NCBI GenBank assembly: GCA_947626205.1
Contig: CANQRO010000008.1
Location: 1 to 25,959 of the forward strand
DNA: 25,959 nucleotides
DNA from: an uncultured Clostridia bacterium
Lineage (GTDB): Bacteria; Bacillota; Clostridia; TANB77; CAG-508
Direction of reading: 5' to 3'
Position numbers and translations under genes: made by a program. Under the pieces are notes generated by a model, which was given only the letters and a program-made list of their open reading frames with translations, was not told where the DNA came from and made no database searches. Below, piece after piece: positions 25,001-25,959 of the stretch (within the stretch, counting starts at the first letter, position 1; the number at the start of each line of letters is the position of its first letter).

Positions 25001-25277
25001 TCAATAATTCTTGTTCAGTAACAACTCCGTTTTCAACTAAATCATAATCTAATCCTCTTTTAAAAGCTCCATTTTGGTACATATCTACCATAGCTTCGTA
25101 AAATTTCCATGCTTGTGCATTAAGTTGTCTACCATAATAATCTTTTGAATATGTCTCTACACTTAAACCACTATTTACATTCTCTGCTATTGAAACATTG
25201 TTAACACTTAAAAAGCTTAATTCTGCTATTAAAAATGTAAAAATAAGTAGTATTGATGTTATTTTTTTAATTTTCAT
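22062..25277 (-). CDS. Secreted transglutaminase-like protein with a C-terminal dockerin
   Basis: A 1071-residue secreted protein. MKIKKITSILLIFTFLIAEL is a signal peptide. A transglutaminase-like domain (about residues 195-310) shows the Cys-His-Asp triad: GVCESYTRAF (Cys243), ENHAWNYVQ (His278) and YGVDVTHDD (Asp293). Several beta-rich regions follow, including a CYAVGNKCDFCSLAGQGIDC cysteine cluster. The C-terminus is a type I dockerin: two calcium-loop repeats, DLNGDGLMGATDVTSIKRGW and DFDGSGKVGSTDITMLKRAW. It should dock to the cohesin of the next gene and so be held on the cell wall. The frame is open to 25310, but ATG 25277 has GGGTGG 5 nt upstream and gives a normal signal peptide. 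Whether it cross-links, cleaves or only binds is unknown. Confidence 0.88.
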   Translation of the reverse strand: MKIKKITSILLIFTFLIAELSFLSVNNVSIAENVNSGLSVETYSKDYYGRQLNAQAWKFYEAMVDMYQNGAFKRGLDYDLVENGVVTEQELLKYATGTTTLLYDMTAARDAFQFDYPEAFWIDWSAISLRVTRNSSGKYFAFLGRGKRNDYFLPGFTKDNVSEAITEYDRLLNEAVTQIQNTAKKEDNEDSNKYELVKAAHDWEMNKMSYKFEYEVANYNSESVAYSNARTAYDCLRYGEGVCESYTRAFKAILDKLQIPCVVAVGGYRVSDTQTENHAWNYVQIGDKWYGVDVTHDDDDDETRQSHRYFMVGTAELFDRRIESGVFSQSMFEFKYPSLSSTSLQEIEEEYDSGLFKVRVMTSDYVEEGEHAGSDKGEVLKDTFRLWVSYNGKDYTENAKDGKYILARFATYNEETNAWKYTNWAYITPTVYPALEEKNDVEFGNYIDFKLPQVQLIQFAVADVGPKTNAEGIPELGEFYYKGDPSFLTERTEEFVNNTGNIYKAPPYITKATPIQSVKLGFESTFRVRLEYDDYFDALEENSEGNIAITDVYKPDGSKRNDLINDSQLTNAVYHLGSSESDKAWVEFDFTPSTQFAANEVAYSIEWKGVVGHESKKAPIPACYAVGNKCDFCSLAGQGIDCNVFAQPELMDTSNVSAANWKTKDENGEEVNLPEELAGADLSKLSHRLTLSTTTIADEDSENMVNSVSDLKGKTAKTESYNIRMQLCKKQIVNTGNSVRIRLGFPEGTTYEDYISGKREFKVYHYSYDEIGNITGYNEIEVEVVPQGLILYVDSFSPFTIAGIEVPEEEQAAKAEIAKQKVLMLSSTDGGYITYESAKIEKIDMNDKTEVTITIHPDEGQTVESVAVGSKIVPLNDIKDGENGTYTFKVLAEELSEGTTVVYVKFMSALIVSEDIEEEHGSQVEQPEEDKGQHITDNTDDGEERFHVINASDNKTVEQLLLDMAQPDLTFKILDKNGNEILNTSTVKIGTGMKIRISSQGNSDIYTEEDIVVKGDLNGDGLMGATDVTSIKRGWGNDSLEGCYFHAADFDGSGKVGSTDITMLKRAWLEN

Positions 25278-25343
25278 AAAATCCACCCTTTCATTTTTAT
25301 TATCTTTCATTATGGTTATGATTTGCCTTTTTTTACCTATAAT

Positions 25344-25373
25344 ATTATATCATGTGAAAGCCCCCTTAGTCAA
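25344..25373 (-). promoter_or_regulatory. Promoter of the dockerin/cohesin operon
   Basis: TTGACT (25368-25373), 18-nt spacer, TATAAT (25344-25349) on the minus strand, about 65 nt before the start codon. Confidence 0.68.
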
Positions 25374-25490
25374 TACTATCTATTCTTTTTTAGCGGTTTT
25401 TGTTACAATATCGGACTTGATAATTTTTATATAAATTTTTCATAATATTGCCATATTTATAATACATATTTCGTGCTTTTTCTTCATTAT

Positions 25491-25519
25491 TTGACAAATT
25501 ACACGTTTTATCATATTAT
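25491..25519 (+). promoter_or_regulatory. Promoter of mscL
   Basis: TTGACA (25491-25496), exactly 17-nt spacer, TATTAT (25514-25519); the ribosome binding site AAAAGGAGA follows at 25533-25541. Confidence 0.82.
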
Positions 25520-25548
25520 ATAGAAAATTTGTAAAAGGAGAGATTTGT

Positions 25549-25959
25549 ATGTGGAAAGAATTTAAAGAATTTGCAACTAAAGGCAATGTTATGGATTTAG
25601 CAATTGGTGTTATAATTGGTGGTGGATTTCAAAAAATTGTAACTTCTCTTGTTGATGATATTATTATGCCTTTTGTTTCTGTGTTTACAGGAAAAATAAA
25701 TTTTAATGACTTAGTTTTTAATATAGGAAATACTCCTATAAAGTATGGTTCATTTATTACCAATGTTGTTAATTTCTTTATTATAGCTTTTTCAGTTTTT
25801 TTAATGATTAGATATATAAATAAATTAAATAAAAAATTAGAAGAAAGTGCTAAAGAAATTAATGAAAAATTAGAAAAAAATCATATACACTTAAAGAAAA
25901 ATCACAAAGGTGAGACCATTAAAGAAGAAGTTCAGGAAGAAGTTATACCTACTACAAAG
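25549..25959 (+). CDS. mscL: Large-conductance mechanosensitive channel MscL, partial
   Basis: Homopentameric tension-gated channel that releases solutes on hypo-osmotic shock. The 137 codons present begin MWKEFKEFATKGNVMDLAIG, the conserved amphipathic N-terminus and first helix, continue VIIGGGFQKIVTSLVDDIIM and the periplasmic loop (FNDLVFNIGNTPIKYGSFI), the second helix NVVNFFIIAFSVFLMIRYIN and a charged C-terminal tail. The usual stop would fall within a few residues of the window end, so nearly the whole gene is here. The tail (about residues 90-137) is longer and more charged than typical. AAAGGAG lies 9 nt upstream of the ATG. Confidence 0.96.
   Translation, partial: MWKEFKEFATKGNVMDLAIGVIIGGGFQKIVTSLVDDIIMPFVSVFTGKINFNDLVFNIGNTPIKYGSFITNVVNFFIIAFSVFLMIRYINKLNKKLEESAKEINEKLEKNHIHLKKNHKGETIKEEVQEEVIPTTK

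Overview
The window is about 26 kb from a very AT-rich, endospore-forming, Gram-positive anaerobe of the Clostridia type. The evidence is spoVG, spoIVB and an alpha/beta-type small acid-soluble spore protein, strong AGGAGG-type ribosome binding sites, near-consensus SigA promoters, a sortase-anchored surface protein and a cohesin/dockerin pair. No rRNA, tRNA, IS element, phage or CRISPR array was found. I cannot name the species.

Layout. 1-1190 (minus): start of the S10 ribosomal protein operon (rpsJ, then rplC running off the window) behind a perfect promoter and a structured leader of about 215 nt with attenuator-like alternative stems. 1393-1651 (plus): an orphan 75-residue gene with its own promoter, palindrome and terminator. 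1816-2127 (minus): spoVG. 2411-3793 (plus): murC. 3897-16752 (minus): one long block reading cpaB-like, two TadZ/CpaE-like ATPases, TadA/CpaF ATPase, TadB/C membrane protein, a run of small pilin-like proteins, a large 481-residue surface protein, then spoIVB. This is a Gram-positive Tad/Flp-type pilus or secretion machine. 16893-17773 (minus): Cof-type HAD phosphatase. 18001-18207 (plus): spore protein. 18319-20910 (minus): era, yqzL, recO, hpf. 21165-25277 (minus): a secreted transglutaminase-like dockerin protein followed by an LPXTG-anchored cohesin protein. 25549-end (plus): mscL.

The most striking signal is a coding anomaly. Three otherwise well-formed genes (HAD phosphatase, TadB/C, 481-residue pilus-locus protein) are each broken into two or three reading frames. 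All four breaks occur at an in-frame CGG codon, and in each case dropping the C restores the downstream frame and turns CGGN into a glycine codon GGN. In the HAD gene this restores the family motif reading GIKVVLASGRMP. I checked CGG in every other gene by eye and found only one further in-frame CGG, in the orphan 75-residue gene, where the unshifted frame looks better. This suggests that CGG is an unassigned or starved codon causing +1 frameshifting, or that CGGN is read as a four-base glycine codon. Systematic sequence error or pseudogenes remain alternatives.

Secondary points of interest are the S10 leader, the family of pilin-like paralogues, two TadZ-like proteins with degenerate P-loops, and the cell-surface cohesin/dockerin module carrying a transglutaminase-like enzyme.
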